64,000 nucleotides of DNA from Alligator mississippiensis (taxonomy: Eukaryota > Chordata > Crocodylia > Alligatoridae), in assembly GCF_030867095.1 (NCBI RefSeq), contig NC_081833.1, forward strand, positions 72,173,395 through 72,237,394, given 5' to 3'. The notes below the pieces were generated by a model. That model saw only the letters and a list, made by a program, of their open reading frames with translations. It did no database searches and was not told the DNA's origin. Numbering within the stretch: position 1 is the stretch's first letter; every line of letters starts with the position of its first letter. Below, one piece after another: positions 23,413 through 38,400 of the stretch. A program made the translations under genes and the position numbers.

Positions 23413-26400
23413 GTGAGTAGCCGGCTGCGGTGGGGAGGGGAGCGCTGCGTGTGAACTCATGGGAGGCATTGGGAATAGTGCATTTTCATGTGCCCGGTGT
23501 GTGAAGCCTCGGCCTTTCTCTCTTGGGCGGGCTCCCTCCAGCTTGTGCTAAACTATTACCCCCCCCCCGGCTGCAGGGTTGGGGTCTTGGGGGACGTCGC
23601 GAAACACCTTTGGAAAGGAGAGGAAGCTGAATAAACTTGTTTCCGCTGAAAGATTTTTAAAAATATCACTTACCATTAGGGATATAGAAGAACTACTGTT
23701 ATGGACCTATCCAACGAGCTCCCACAGCTCGGGGGCTTGGTTATTGTTGTTATATAATGAGCAGAATTGGAACGCTTCAAACGGCTCCATTTGTGCTTTA
23801 GAAAAACTTTCCAGAAACGAGGTCTGAAGGTGCTGTAAGCTTATTCACAGTATTCCTGCAGCCAGCCGGTTCTGCAGACATCTACCATTTAATTATATAT
23901 TAAATGTATATGTATGTATATGTTAAAATGTATATTTAATTATACATCTTAATAATTTAACTTCAAACAATACATGTAGCATTAACAATCCTTGGAGTCC
24001 CCTGCTTGCAGAAAAATGGATTTTTAGCGGTTACGCTGTAAATTATAGTCTATCCAGCTGGTTATTTAAAGGAAATGGTGATAAATCACGTTGAACTCCA
24101 TTTTTACCTGTCGATAAGGAATGAATTCAACTTCACATAACTAGGATTGTTTTCCCCTAGAACTTTGTGTTACAATAGCAGCGGCCTAAGCAGCCCCCCT
24201 GCGTATCCAGAGGCTGCGGATGGGGGCAAAGGGAAACCCGAACGGACAGAACAGGCAAGTGGTTGCAGGTGGCAATAGTCATGCGATGAGACGAGAAGTG
24301 CCAGCATATGCTAGCAAAAGCCAAGGGATGCAGTTCAGTGCTCAGAGCAGGGGGGCTGCCATGCTGTGTCCTCGGTTAAGCTGTTACCCAAGACACAAAA
24401 TGGGGATTATCTATACCGCATTTCACTAAATTCACAACAGGTATTTCACTGTGGAGTGCTGGGATCCACATGTAACAGGCACTAGAGGGAGGGAAAGTGG
24501 CCGCTATGCCTTACGTGGCTCACAAAAGAATCCATCCTCCTTCTCTTCTCTTGCCTGTTCCTTGGCAGTAGCCATGCCAGGCAGCCATCCCTGGCTCCTG
24601 GCAGGTGGTCATTAATGCTGCTTGCTGGCGCCTGCTCCTGGCCCATGGGCTGGCAGCTGGCACCAGCCTCACTCTTCTCATCAAGCCGTCAGAGCTGAGC
24701 ACTAGCCAGAAAAGTGCAGGAGACTTCCTGCAAAATCCTGCTAAGCTGAGCTCAAATTTCTCTTGCCCAGCAACGGAGTTGCAGTGGAGGTGAAAGACAA
24801 TTCAGTGCTTAACGAGTGGGTTGCACAGAGGTATTCACCCCCAGGACCCTAATCTTGCAGATCTGGTTAGCAGGAAAGCAGAAATGGGAACTGAAGAGGC
24901 AGAGGGCTGGTGTTTGCACAGAAGAGGTGGGGAAGGGTGGGGCTAAGAACGTGTCTGATGTTTCAGGTGTTCTTGTTCTCGGGCCAAAAGACTCTTCTAA
25001 GCACGTCTCTGGAAGCAAAAAAATAAATAAATAAAGCGATAACATTTTTATGCAAAAGAATTTACAGGGTAAAAATGCTGTGATGTGGCTTTGGGGTGGG
25101 GGGAGACAATAAAATAGCCCCTTTAAAAAGTTCAGCTCAGCCTTGTCCCTTTAATAGCTCGTAACTGCCACTTGCTCTTGCCTCTCAAATAGTTTCCTGC
25201 CAAACTCACGTGGCATCCACTTTTTTTATGCAGAAGTCTTCCTGTGCCCATAAGCATAAGACTCATTTTACCTCTGCACCCAGTCCTTGCCTCTAAACAC
25301 ACAGGGAGGTGTTTGAGCCCACAGGCCGGTTTCAGCTTCCTTGCTGCAATCACAACCAGGGCCATGAAGACAACAGGCAGGATATTAGACCTGGGGAAGC
25401 AACTCCGACATGCTCAGGAGTAGACTGACTTTGTCAGGTGGGTGCACCACACTTCACAAATCACCCGGCACTGAGACAATCAGAGAGAGGAGAGGGTAAC
25501 AGGAGAGCTAGGGACAGACATTACATGTAAACTGGTTCAAGTGATCAGAAACTGGTTTCAACCTGTAACAGAACAGACATTCAGTGCACATAAACCAGTT
25601 TGAAAATGGCTGAAACCGGTTTGAGATAAACCTGGCTGAATGCAGTATCAGACTTAACTGATTTGGGTCAAACTGGTTTATGCAATGTCTGTCCCAGACC
25701 CCTTCCTGGTTGAAGTTAAATCAGAGTCCCCCAGCATGCTCTCTGGGCTGGGCAGAGAACTGTGCTGGCTCCTCCCCTCTGCTCCCTGGCTGCAGCTCCA
25801 GCAGAGACTTGCAGGTACAGTGGGGTCTGCCTGGCTTCCCCCTACCCCACCTCACCACTAGCTGCTCAAGCAGGGATCCCTCCCTCCCACAGCATGGACT
25901 GTAGCCAGCATGTGGTGTGCTAGCTAATGCTGAGATGTCTGTGTAAGGCAGACAGGACCAAGGCAGACAGGAGAGTGTCCGCTTAGGGCTTTTTGGAGCT
26001 AATCAACAGGTAGGTGGTGATGTCCCTCCTTGGAATGTTCCCTTCCTTGGAAAAAGCTGTTTAAGAAGAGCTTGAACTAATGAGAGAGGTTTTGTTTTCT
26101 GATGGGGTATGAAATGCTGATAACAGAGCTGATAAATGCTCTGTTATCAAGAAGGGGTAGGGAACCCCTCCCTAATTAAAGCATCCTGCCAGGGCCTGGC
26201 CACTCCCTGCTCAGCACTATGAAAGGGAAGGGAGGGCTGCTCTAGCACCCCTGGTTTCTGGCCTGAGCCACTGCAGGCATGTGCCTGCATTTCCTCTGTC
26301 CAGAGAGAATGTCTTTACAGTTACAAACAGGTTCAGCCTAGCCAGGTTAGACTAACCTGCAAAGATTGAATCAATTCAGGCTCAGGCTTTTTGAATGTCT

Positions 26401-29400
26401 GTCCCTAGCCAAGAAGCCTGCAAAATTCCCGGCTTTCATTTCATGAACAGTTTTTGAGCAAAAGCACCATGATGTCTCAAAGATGACTAGTTATTTGTCA
26501 GTGTGAAATTAGCTTCCTCTTAGCCATCTCACAATCTATCCATGGATCCCAGTGTCATTTTGTTAACATTTTGCAATATGGACCAAGAAAAGTGTCTGGC
26601 TTACTAAATGTCTCATTGCACTCCTGGGAAAATTAATGATTACTATTATTTCTAAGATGTTTCAGAGCTTTAACTCCCGTTAGATGCTCCTTCTCCTCTC
26701 TCAAAATAGCGGCTCAACTTAAACTATAAAGCAACTGGTACTCAGAGCTCAAAAAGCAGTAAAACAGGGAATTAGAACTTGCTGTTTGGCTCTCTTGTTC
26801 TGTAATGGCACAAAGCCTGTTCCCTCAGGGATACATCATCTTCCTTCAACCTGCGGTTCTTCAAAGGGCTGTTTTTCCTGCCCGCAGTTAATCCAGGAGC
26901 TACTGATCTGGCAAACTCATCTGGACTTCCTCAGACTGAGAAAGAATTATCTACAGCAGATGAATGTGGCATAGAAGATGCGGCCTAGGATATTTCCATA
27001 AATTCCTAAATCATAAAGCCGAAAGAGACCATTCTGATCACCCTGTTGCTTCTGTATCTGTCAAAGGCTTTATGACTTCCTGAATTAATTCCTGTGTGAA
27101 CTTCAGAGCATCTTTTAGAAAAGCATCCTGTCTTGATTTAAAGATTTTCAGCAATGGAGAACCTGGCCCTGTCTTAGCCAATTTGAATTAAATTCCCTCT
27201 TTATTAAAAATGTTTATCTTATTTTTAGGCTCAATTTTGTCCAGCATCATCTTCTGCCCCCTGGATCTTGTTATGCCTTTTTCTGCTAGACAGAAGAGCC
27301 CTCTCTTCTCCAATTTCTGTTTGCCATGTAGGTGCTTAGAGAGCATGATTGAATCACTCTGACCTTGTCTTTGACAGCTAGATGTATTTTGCCCATGGAC
27401 CCTTCCACCATAAGTCCTGGTTTTCAATCTTTTAATTATTCTCTTGACTCTTCTAGGAATGCTCTCCAATTTATCAAAATCCTTCTTGAATATGGACATC
27501 AGAACCAAATATGGTTTTCCAAGAGTGAGCTCATCCACGACCACCATAGCCTTCATACTCCCACTCAATACTGCCCTGCATGTTCAAGGATGCCATTAAT
27601 CCTTCTGGCCACTGTCACACTGGGAGCTTGAGTTCATCTGAGCATCCCTCAGATCCAGATTGTCCTGTTTCAGTCTGGCTAGGATGATTAAATCAGGGAT
27701 GATCCTGCCTTGAGCAGGAAGCTGGACCAAATGCCCTTGTGAGGTCCCTTCCAGCTCTGCTTTTCTATGATCTTTGATCTTTAATGATATCTTTTCTTCT
27801 AAATATGAGAGAGGATAAGGCCAATAACCCTATCCTCCAGTTTCCTGTGTGTAGACATATTGTCTTCCTAGAATCCTAGGGTTGGAAAGGGCCTGAAGCA
27901 TCACCTGGTCCAACCCCCACAGTCCTTATTGTTTCTCTGAATAATGAAGAATGAAGGGGGTTTTTTTTGTTGTTTCAGAGGAAAAGCTGGCTTGGGGCCA
28001 CTGGCTGAACAAATCATACCATTCTCACTGCTTCCATTGAAGTCAATGGCAACGCTCCAGCTGACTCGAGGACCAGACTTGGTTGAGCCCCGCACACTGC
28101 CTCACTAAGGCCGACATCTAGAGTTATGGGAGGAAGCTCTAACCATTAAAGAGTCATACAGGCAGACTGGGTGTCAATCAGTGCAGCCCCATTGACTTCA
28201 GTGATACACAGATTTGTACCAGATGAGAATGTAGCCTGAAATCTCTGTCAATGAAAACCTTATTAGAAAGCTCTCTCATAGGAGTAATATTATGCTATAA
28301 TATCCTTGTTTGGGGTGGAAACCTACTTAGAATTCAAGTTGCAGAAATTGGGCTTAGAGACAAACCAGATGAGAAAAATATAAGGGCTATATGGAATTTT
28401 TATTAGGCAGGTCACGTCCGTCATTTGTTATTGGAAGGACACGGGATTTAGTGAACGCTTTAAAATAAAGAGACTTCATTCAGATATCTCTTCATCAGGC
28501 TGCTCTTGGCTTTCTGTGTTCCTCAGATGAACTCCTCATTTGTTCTGTCTCAACTAGCTCCTGGCTGTCTTTAATGCAGAAATTTCTATTAAAATGTGTT
28601 CATAAGTCTCCTGGGAAATAGAAATTTGCCTCCTGGATTGAAAAAAATATCCTCAAATGCAGAAATTTTATTACTTGCCAAGGTCTGTAAAACTTAAAAA
28701 TCCAAGTCATGCTGCAAGTCAAAATATAAATCCCAGGAGAGCTTTTAAGTAGGCCATCATGAAATCCATAATCTGAAACGGGAACCACTGCAGAGTGAGT
28801 AAAAAAAATGGAGACATTTTTTATTTGCTATTTTTCTTCAGAATCCTCTGAAGCACTGGCAGCATATATATTGCATAAAAGTTTTATAAAACATAGTCTA
28901 CTGAAGTCAATGTTTCAAGAGATCGATTCAGACCAATAGGAGAACTAAAAAAAAAACCAGGGGAAAAGGACAAGTAAAAGAAAGTCACTTTGGGAATTGT
29001 TGGCCTCAGAGCTCACATTGTTCCAAAAAGAAAACTGCATTCATTACAGTGACCTGTTCATTGTGAATCTTTCATTTCCAGTGAATGAAACATCAGTGAA
29101 TCAATCACGGTCATTTGCTTAATGTCACAATTTGTAGTATTCACCAGAGTTTGGGTCAATACGTTTCAGTCTATACCAGTCATAGTATTGACTGGTATAG
29201 GTTGAATAACATTTTAAATAAAATAACAAATAAGGAACTTAACAATGTACAAATAATACACAATATACAAATGTCCCGAACAATATACAAATGTCAAAAT
29301 GAATAAACATCCTCGTTAACATCTGTGAAACCTTTGAGATTCCCAAGCAATTTCAGTGATATCCACTGCTTACCCCAAAGCCCATAAATTGTCAAGAGAC

Positions 29401-32400
29401 CTGGTCCAAGAAACAAAAATAGCTTATGAATAAAAAAAACCAACTCATTTTAAAATGAAAAAATATATATACATTTGATTTTTTTTTGGATTTTGAAATT
29501 CATAACTTCCTAAATGAGGAATTCTGAACAACTCTCATCTCTGGTAATAAAATGGATTGGGGGGGAGGGAAATATGCTTATATTTTCATTTAAAAAAAAT
29601 ATTTTTTAAAACATTTTGAAAATAAAGTCAACCGCAAATTGAAATTAGCATTACTAATTATTAATAATATGACCTATAATATGACTTATAAAGGGGAATT
29701 GAGTAGCGCACTGTTCCATGAGTAAGTGCTAGTCCAAGATATGGCACTGTTACTAGTCAGCACATGAGAACCTGTCTGAGTGTGAATGGAGCTTGATGCT
29801 TCATCCATGGAAATATTAGAAACTGAATCTTTTCCCTTCACCATTCATCCAGTTAAAAACAAAAGCAAACCATATTCTGGATTTCTCCTCCCACACTCCC
29901 TGATTTACAAGTTCAAATTGTCTATCTATTTATATTTAATGTTGCTGAGGCTGCCTTGAAATTCCAGGGTAATTAAATTAAATGCAATTCAATCAGTGGG
30001 CAATTGGACACATGAGAGAGTCTGTTTTATTTTCTTGCTGTAATACAAATGAATAAGATTGGCTTTAATAAAGGAACAAAGACTATATCGTTGTAACTAT
30101 ACATTATGGGTGGCCCATTGCAAAGACAATAGAAGTACATCTATTGCATCAGCATTACAAATAAATATCATTATCGCTTATGTCAAATTGTGCTCATTTT
30201 GTACAATTAACCATTCTAACTGCTGAGGGAACCGTGTATTTTGTACTGATTACATTTTAAAATCACTTCACTCATTTGTAACAATAAGGACACATAGTAG
30301 AAGAAGCTAATTCCAAAATTAATTGACCTAGTTATTTGCATCTTGCAAATAACTCAATTGTTGCAAATTGAGGCCATCTACTGGAATCTAAAAGAACTGC
30401 AGCAAAGCTCCCCAAATTGATGTTTCCTTACATACTGAGTGATAATAATATTTGAATGAAAGGCTCCATAAAAAAATCCCACTTAACCTGTACCCCCTGT
30501 CTATATGCTTTGGGAAAGGAGAGGAGAGAGTGAACTGGAAATCTACTTCTGCTCCCATTTGGAAAAAAGGCAGTTTCCCATACACCCCCAGACCAGAGAA
30601 AGGAGGTTAAACTCTTGATAAAGTTCTGTTAGGTGCAGATCACAGGGAACAGTTTATATGCATTAAACCTATGGGTGCATTGAATAGTAAAAGCATAGCA
30701 CTCAGCCTTATACATTTGAGGCAGAAGTCGTAAGTCTTACAGGGGAGCCTTTTGGTATCTCCCCTGAGGACTTGTATTTTGCAAGTGTCTGAAGCAGTGA
30801 ACTGTATCTCAAAGGCAAATATTTGCTCTGCGGAAGCATTATTGAGTCTCAGGTTAGTGCTGATTTGGAAACATGCAGAGAAGGAGACATCAATGTCACT
30901 CTAAGCGTCTCTGTCCCCTGGGGGTAGAATTTTCCCCAAAGCTGCCCGGAAAATATCCTGGCCGTGGTGGTAGCGTGCAGTAGAGAACTTGGCTTTTTGT
31001 CACTGATGCACAGATATTACAGGGAAGGACACCTTCTGAGAGTACACACTGGGTAAAACCCTATCACTTCAGGACTCTGCCCAGGAGGACCGCAACGAAG
31101 CCCAGTGTGTGCCCACTTGGCATGCACTGCCTCTGGAAACCAACGTAATGTAGCCCCAGCTTTCCCGAGAGAGTTCATTGGCACACGCAATGAGACTGAG
31201 GTTCAGTATTTAGACGATGGATCCAGTTCTCCCCTGAACTTGGGTTGCTTTGTACTGTATTGCTGGCATAAAACCGCTCAAAGGCTGGCATAGCTAGCCA
31301 CAGAACGACTGCTTCAGAAGCAGAGCCACCCCTTATGACTCAAAGCCATAGGGTAGCTAACCTTATTGGCATAACCTCTCTAGAGCAACCCAATAACACA
31401 CACCCAACAGCAAATTTTCTCCATGAGGAAAATGTATGTGATTGGGGGAAAGGACACAGCTGGAATTTCCTTCGTTGTCCACTTCCTCAGTTGACACCTT
31501 ACTGTAGGTAGCAGCTACATGAAAGAGCTACACTCAGGTTGCTCTAACAGCCCATGGACCAGGACACCAACAGTGGAGGGTTGAAAGTTTTCAAGAAAGG
31601 TTTCATTCCAGTTTGGTGTGTGCATATGAGCAAACCCATCATTCTGGGGTTGTACTGTATGCTCCTCCACTACAGCCTGAAATAGGATTTGAGCCAACAT
31701 ATTTGGACTCAGGGAAAACCTTTTCTCCTTTCTGGTGGGAACCACAGCTCTTCAACTGCTTTGGGGATCCAAGGGGACAGCCGGTGCCAAATAAAATGGC
31801 GCCCCACAAAAGCTGAGGGCTACAAGTCTGTCTGTATAGCCGTGTAGAGATAGGTGTGTTCATTGGACCCAGAGCCATTATTATTGCCACTATACTGAGC
31901 CACTCACAAGAGGAGTGAGAAAGTTGAGGCTGCAGGAGCATCAGCAAAATAAAAAATAAAAAATGGGGAGATTCCTTCCATCCTTTACAAATCCCATTCC
32001 TCCTGCTCTTGGCTTTCTGTAGGAGGTGGAGGGGAGGAGGAAGCATGTTTTGCCCAGGCTGAATGTACCATGGGGTTTGTAACAGGTTGCCCTCCCCAGC
32101 ACCATCTTCCCTGTTAATCTGCACCTTACGTGGGGCGCCCTTGGAGTCCCCTTTAAGGCTCTTATGTTCCGCTCTCTACTTGGCTGCCACGTCTTGATGG
32201 AAGTTATTATGCTGATGTTCTTGTAAGCGGGAGACTGCCTATTGTATTTCGTATCTTGGGGTCTTTCGCCTCCATAGGGCTTGACCCTGGTCTTTCTCTA
32301 GCTAGGCCTCCCCGTCTAAACCCACCAAACAGGGTTTGACTATGATGCTCTAGCCTTTCATTGTCTTGAGGCTCGTGGCCCCTTTTTCTGCTCCAATCTG

Positions 32401-35400
32401 GCACCCGGCCTCCCTGGCCTAGAGGCGTGGCCACTGGCCCCATAGCTAAGGGGGCGCAAGTTCAAAGTTGGGGAACAGCCTTGAACTCACAGCATCTCAG
32501 TCCAAAAATAAATAAATAAATTTGCACGTCAGGTGCACCAGACCACCCTGATGTTTTAAGATCACACCCTCTGGTGCCGGGGTCAGTGCACCCCAAAATC
32601 TCACACCCACACTGGTGCCAGGGCCTATGTACCCCTAACACTGTGCCTTCTCTGGTGCCGGGGTCAATGCACCCCAAATCCTGTGCCCACACTGGTACCA
32701 GGTCTCCACACTGTTGTGGGGTTCCAATGAGGCCTTCTCCTCCCCCAAATAGCCTCACCCAAACCACTGGTGTTATTCAATAACAAAAAGAAATATGAAC
32801 AGTCCTATCCATCGCCCCATCTATTTCAAGTTACAATGTGTTTGGTGTTGACCACACACTCTCCTTATGCCAAATCTTTGTTCTCCCTTTTTCTCTTCTG
32901 CAAGGATTATGAGTACCCTCTTCATTCTCACAGTGCCCACTATCAGAAGAACGACCGCTGCCCCCCGCCCCCCCAGACTTTGCCGGACCGAGCATGCGAA
33001 GTGCCCAGCTGCCGCTCAGATTCAGAGTGTGAAAGACACAAGCGCTGCTGTTACAATGGATGCATCTATGCATGTCTAGAATCGGTGCAACCCCCTCCAG
33101 GTACGGCAGCCTGCATGATCCAACTGCATCAGATAGAAATGTCTGGGCTTTTGCCAAGAGGCAAATAAAATGGGTCCAGCATAATTGCAGGCAGTAGAAG
33201 GTAGATAAGCCTACCTTAAGTTTAGAGGGAGGAGTTGGGGTTTGGGACTATGCCTCCAAAGGAAACAAAAGTTATGACCTTTGTGACGCCATGAGTCAGG
33301 TCTCCTTGATGGGAGCTGCTGCTGCTCCTAGGGGCAATCTGAACAAGGGCAGATCTCATTGAAAGAAACCCAGTCAAACCCTTCTAACAGGTGCTGCCTG
33401 ATAAGGGGCAGGGCCAGACACAGGCATGGGGCAGACTGGGCAGCCAGCTGGGGCCCGGACAGAAAGTGGGCCTGAAAATGGTATTTTTTATTATTATTCT
33501 TATCATTCTCTCTGACAAAGTGGGGCCTGATACAAAAAGTTTGCTTGGGGCTGCCAGGGGTCTAGGTACGGTGCTGATCGGGGTGGGGGAAATCAGTTTT
33601 GTAAAACTAACTGTGTGTCCAATGATTGCTCATCCTTGATATTGTGCTTTTTTAAAAATAGTTTTAGACTGGTTGGTGCAGCCCAAGCCACGCTGGCTGG
33701 GAGGAAACGGTTGGTTGTTAGATGGACCAGAGGAAGTGTTACAAGGTATGGCTTGTGTCGCTTTTGGCATTTTAATCACCTGCGCAATATTGGTTCTTGG
33801 ATACTTGTTGTACAAAGGACTGTGGTTTGGAAAACATGCAAGTTAGCTATAAAGCAGATCAGGGAAATGTCCAACAAAACAGATCCTCAAAAAATGCCAA
33901 TTTGGCAAAATGGAAATATTCTATGGAAATATGTTCTTCTTGGTAGACTTCCAGTAAGTCTCCTCCAAGACCATTTTAAGCTGGGCATAAGGAAAAACTT
34001 CTTTACTGTCCGAGCCCCCAAGGCCAGGAATAGACTCCCTCCACAGATGGTGCAAGCACCTACTCTGGACTCTTTTGAGAAACATTTGGATGCATATTTT
34101 GCTGGGATCCTTTGACCCCAGCTGACTTCCTGCCCCTGGGGCAGGGGGCTGGACCCTATGATCTTCCAAGGTCCCTTCCAGCCCTTATGTCTATGAAATC
34201 TATGACATAGGCAGGTTTCCTACTCATTCATCTGACAGGCTGCTGGAGAGGCTGGGGTCCATGGTTCATGGGATCGGGGGGAACTTGGAGTCCCGGAGAC
34301 TCTGGGAGCGCTCTTGACTCCCTGCAGCAAGTCAGGCTCATATGAATTTGGGGGCTTAGCTACAGATCAGCCAAAGCATGGGCTCCATCAGTTAATTTTG
34401 TTTAGAAATTTTCAAAACAAACCGTTTCGAAAGGAGGGAGGAAAATAAAATCAGGCTTTCCCCTGGGAACCGATAATCCAGCTTTCAACCAACCCTAGTG
34501 AGCTGCAGCTCAGTGTTGATCAATCATCCCTTCCCAAAGCAGTTTTGGAGAGGCTGTGGTCTCAGTTCAGCGCCTCAAGTTTTTCTGTAACACCACTTCA
34601 TCTGCATTGTGTAACAAAGGCAATCAATCAGTGTTAGCCTGGAAAGAGACTTCCTGTAAATTAATTGTCCATGAAATGAAGCTTCCTGAGCAGGGGCAAA
34701 ATTCTTCCCTTCCATCTGTATTGCAGATGCACGGCTAACGTCAGTGCCTGGGGAGGTGCCCTCTGGCACTCAGGGAGGAAGGTTTTTGCCCTCAGCTATA
34801 GAAGGCAGGAACTGCACAAAACTCATCCCAGCCCTGATTTGGGCAACTTTGATGACCTTCAGCCAATCTTTTAGACCTTGGGGTTTCAGACATTCAGATT
34901 CTGGCCTCAATGTTAGTCGCCCATGTGATTTTGTGTTTCCCATGCTTGCGTGACTGTGCCCGTAGAAAGCAAGTTTGTATGGAGAAACGCAGGCCTGAGG
35001 TCTTCCAGGAAGGCTCCTAACCCAGCTGTACTTTCCAAGTGGATGCAGCGAGCCTACAATTACCTGCTTTTGGGGTTGAATGAGCTAGTCAACTGTTCTT
35101 GAAGGACTTGGAAAACCTGACTTGGGGTTCAAGCTAATTTCTCTCTGCTAGAGGAGAAGGTGAGGCATAGTGATGGGGGAATTTTCTCTCCCCTTTGCCT
35201 TTTGTGGGGTTCTTTCACCTTGCCCTGAAGCATCTGATGCTGGCCACTGTCAGGGGCAAGAGGCTCCAGGGATGTGTCAAAGCCATTCTCTGCCAACCTC
35301 TCTGTAGATGTTCAGGGTTTGGGAAGCACCTTGGGATAACTGGCTGTGAGGGGCTAGAGAAGGACACCACCATGTTACTGTCTGATTCTCCAAGTTAGTA

Positions 35401-38400
35401 CAGTCTACGTTTATGACTTGGGGGCTTATTTTCCAGCTGAGGCCTGCAGCACTACTGAGGATGGAGATGAGCCTCTGCATTGTCCAACGGGATACGAATG
35501 CCACATCATTAATCCTGGCAACACAGCAGAAGGGATTCCCAACAGGGGACAATGCATCAAGCAACGTGGAAATCCTGGTCAGTTCATTAGAAAACATCTT
35601 TCTGCTCATATTGTAAGGGACTACATTGAGGGACACCTCTGCCCTGAGCTAGAGACTTTCAAAATATCGGGTTAGGTAACGTAGGGTTCCTAGGTTTGCA
35701 TTTCTGCCATCTTTAATGCCAGTTTTCTCTAGCCACAAATCTGACCTTTCTAGCCTCCTCAAGGCTGCTTCTGGAGGCATTACACTTCCAACCCGAAAAA
35801 GGAAAGGCCTCTGCTTTGGAGAAGGCTGTACATTATCACCTCTGCTATCCCTCCATTTCTCGTGTCTCAGTTGAGTGGGTGCTTCAAGAAGCAAGAGTCC
35901 CGTGGTCAGGATGCTGTTGATCAAGCCATTGGTTTGGGCTTAAGATCAGTGGATGGCCAATATGAAAGTGGAGACAGAATTTGGAGCATATGTTTTTATG
36001 GCCAGCTTTTGCAGTATGTTTGCTTCATCATCCAAGTGCAATACTTGAGACCAAGAGGATGCAAGGAATGAAATCACTTAATGGGAAAAAAAACTTTAAT
36101 TGAGAGTTTAGATGCTTTAAATTAGAGAGAACTAAACTGAAGCCTTGGAAAAATATAAAGGGCACAATCAGTACATCACCTCTTCTACATGATCTTTAAG
36201 GACCTCTTGGGAGGTGATAGTATTTATATCCTCATGGAGCTCAAAAGGAAGCAATTGCTTGGTAGTTTTCAGTAGCCGTCCCACAAGTAACTCCTTATAG
36301 CAGCCCTGTTTGTTATTCTGTGCACAGCACATGGCATTTTGGACTGTGAGCCATATCCTTAGCTGGTGTAAATGAGTGTAGCCTAATTAAAGTCTTGACT
36401 TTAATCTATATTAATTTACAGCAGCTGTGGAGTCATCCCTGAATGTTTGTTCTACACAGGCATGTCCATGTCCATCCATTTCATTTTTGGCAGGCACACA
36501 TTTATTCCCTTCTGCATGGGATGGTCAACCTTAATATTAAAGTGATAAAACTACAGCAGAGACTCATGACTGACATCGTTTTCTGCCCTCTGACTACGGG
36601 TCCTTGCTTTTTGGAGTCAAATACACTAGTGTTTGCCAACAAGAGAGCTCAGAAAGGCCAATTTATTTTCCAAGACATTTTACAACCTGTAAAAGTGTGT
36701 GCAGCTTCTGTGAAAGATATGCACATATACTAGGATACAAATCATCACGGGCTCAAAGCATTAACAGTCCCTATTCTTACTGCATCACAGTAACAGCTGC
36801 AGAGACGTCAAACTGGACCCTGTCTATGAAAGAAGCTGTAGATTTTCTGCTTACTTTCCTTTTTAATGTCCTCCTTAATATTTTTTTATTTATGTCCTAT
36901 GATCCATAATTATATGTATAATTATATGATCCCATAATTATGGTGTCCTAATAATTTCTCTGGAGTTTTTCATGTATAATGTGATCCTAGCAAACAAAGG
37001 AGATCACAGGTATGAACGCACATACTTTTGGAGCTTCAGCCAAGGCTAAAGTTGGAGCAGTTTTGTGTCTTTCCTCAATTATCTACATGTAACAGCTAGA
37101 ACATAACAGCTGCTGCCCTTTTAAAATAGCTCCAGATATATGTGTGTTCAGATCCCAAGCTCGAATTCGAGTTGCAGAGAAACCTGTTGGCTCAGAAGAC
37201 CACTCAAGCCTAGATACCCATTGGGCTTGTGCAAATAAAGCGCATCAGATTCAATAGCTAGCAACAAAGAAGGAAGGGACGTTGTTAGCATCGTGTTGGG
37301 CTGCCTTTGGCCCCTGTCTCCTCCCCAGCCCAAATGACCAGGTACTGATTTGCACCTGAGGCAGCCTTTAGTGATCCATAGCAGGATGCCATAACCAGTC
37401 TGCCCCCATGCCTCCGAACCCAGTGATATTGTCTCGAGATTGTAGCTATGTCTTCTTTAATCAACGCCTCCTATTTAAGAAAGTGCGATTCCTTACGACT
37501 AATAGAGTTCAGCATAGATGTCGTAAAGCTCAGACTATCTGGGATAACGGTGGCTGCGTGGATCCACTGGGGGAGCTCCACAGAGGCCTGCGGACACCAG
37601 TACTGGCAGCAGCTACAGATGTGTTGGGGATCAGAGGATAATCCTAGCCCCAGTGTCATTCACCCGTGACGTTCTCAGGCAATGCACCAGGCCAAAGATT
37701 TAAGCCATGGGAAATAGTTCAGGAGACATGTTCTCATAATCCATCTTCTTGCTTTCCAGATAGCCGCAACCTAAGGCATAAATACTACAAGGAATATTTT
37801 GGTAAGACATCAGCACTGAATCTTTTCTATTGCTGAGCTTTGCATGGGTCAGTTTGTTGAGGAGGCTGTTTATGAAAGGAAGGAGCCAGGCATAATAGGG
37901 AGAGATGCTTTAGAGGCTTCTCGGTGGCTGCGTCTACACGAGACATTTACTGCGCAGTAGCGTCGCAGGGCACGAACCGTGATGTGATGCTACAGCGCAG
38001 TAGGAACGAGCTACTGTGCCATCAGCATCACCAGGAAGCCGCGTGGGGACACTACTGTGCAGTCATGCCGGTTACTGCGCCGTCATTTAGTCCTTGGCTG
38101 TGCAAGTACTAAATGACTGTGCAGTAGCAACTGCACCATCAGCGTCTCGTGTAGACACGGCCTGTGTGCCTCAGTCCATGCCTGAGTTCAGACGTGCAAC
38201 ACACCTCAGATCTAAAACATAACAGTCATTTCAGGTCCCAACCCGCCTTGTTGCACCTATGCTTCCTAGCTGATTTGACATCAATAACCCAGGGCTAGAT
38301 ATGCTCCCCAACCTTAACTGCATCACTGGTACAACACGTCCACCAAAGAGCTGCAAAATAACACAGCGCTCATTCAAAATAGAGCTAGAGATCTTTTTTT

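Noticed and set aside
31639-32124. 161-aa minus-strand frame
   Set aside because: It lies in WFDC1 intron 1, partly in the probable LTR, and has no similarity I recognise.
32125-32150. Retroviral tRNA-Lys primer site (ACGTGGGGCGCC)
   Set aside because: Only about 14 of 18 positions fit, and it lies inside the probable LTR rather than after one.
33615-34115. 166-aa plus-strand frame
   Set aside because: It reads WFDC1 exon 3 out of phase and runs into a CR1 3' fragment; only the CR1-derived end is meaningful.
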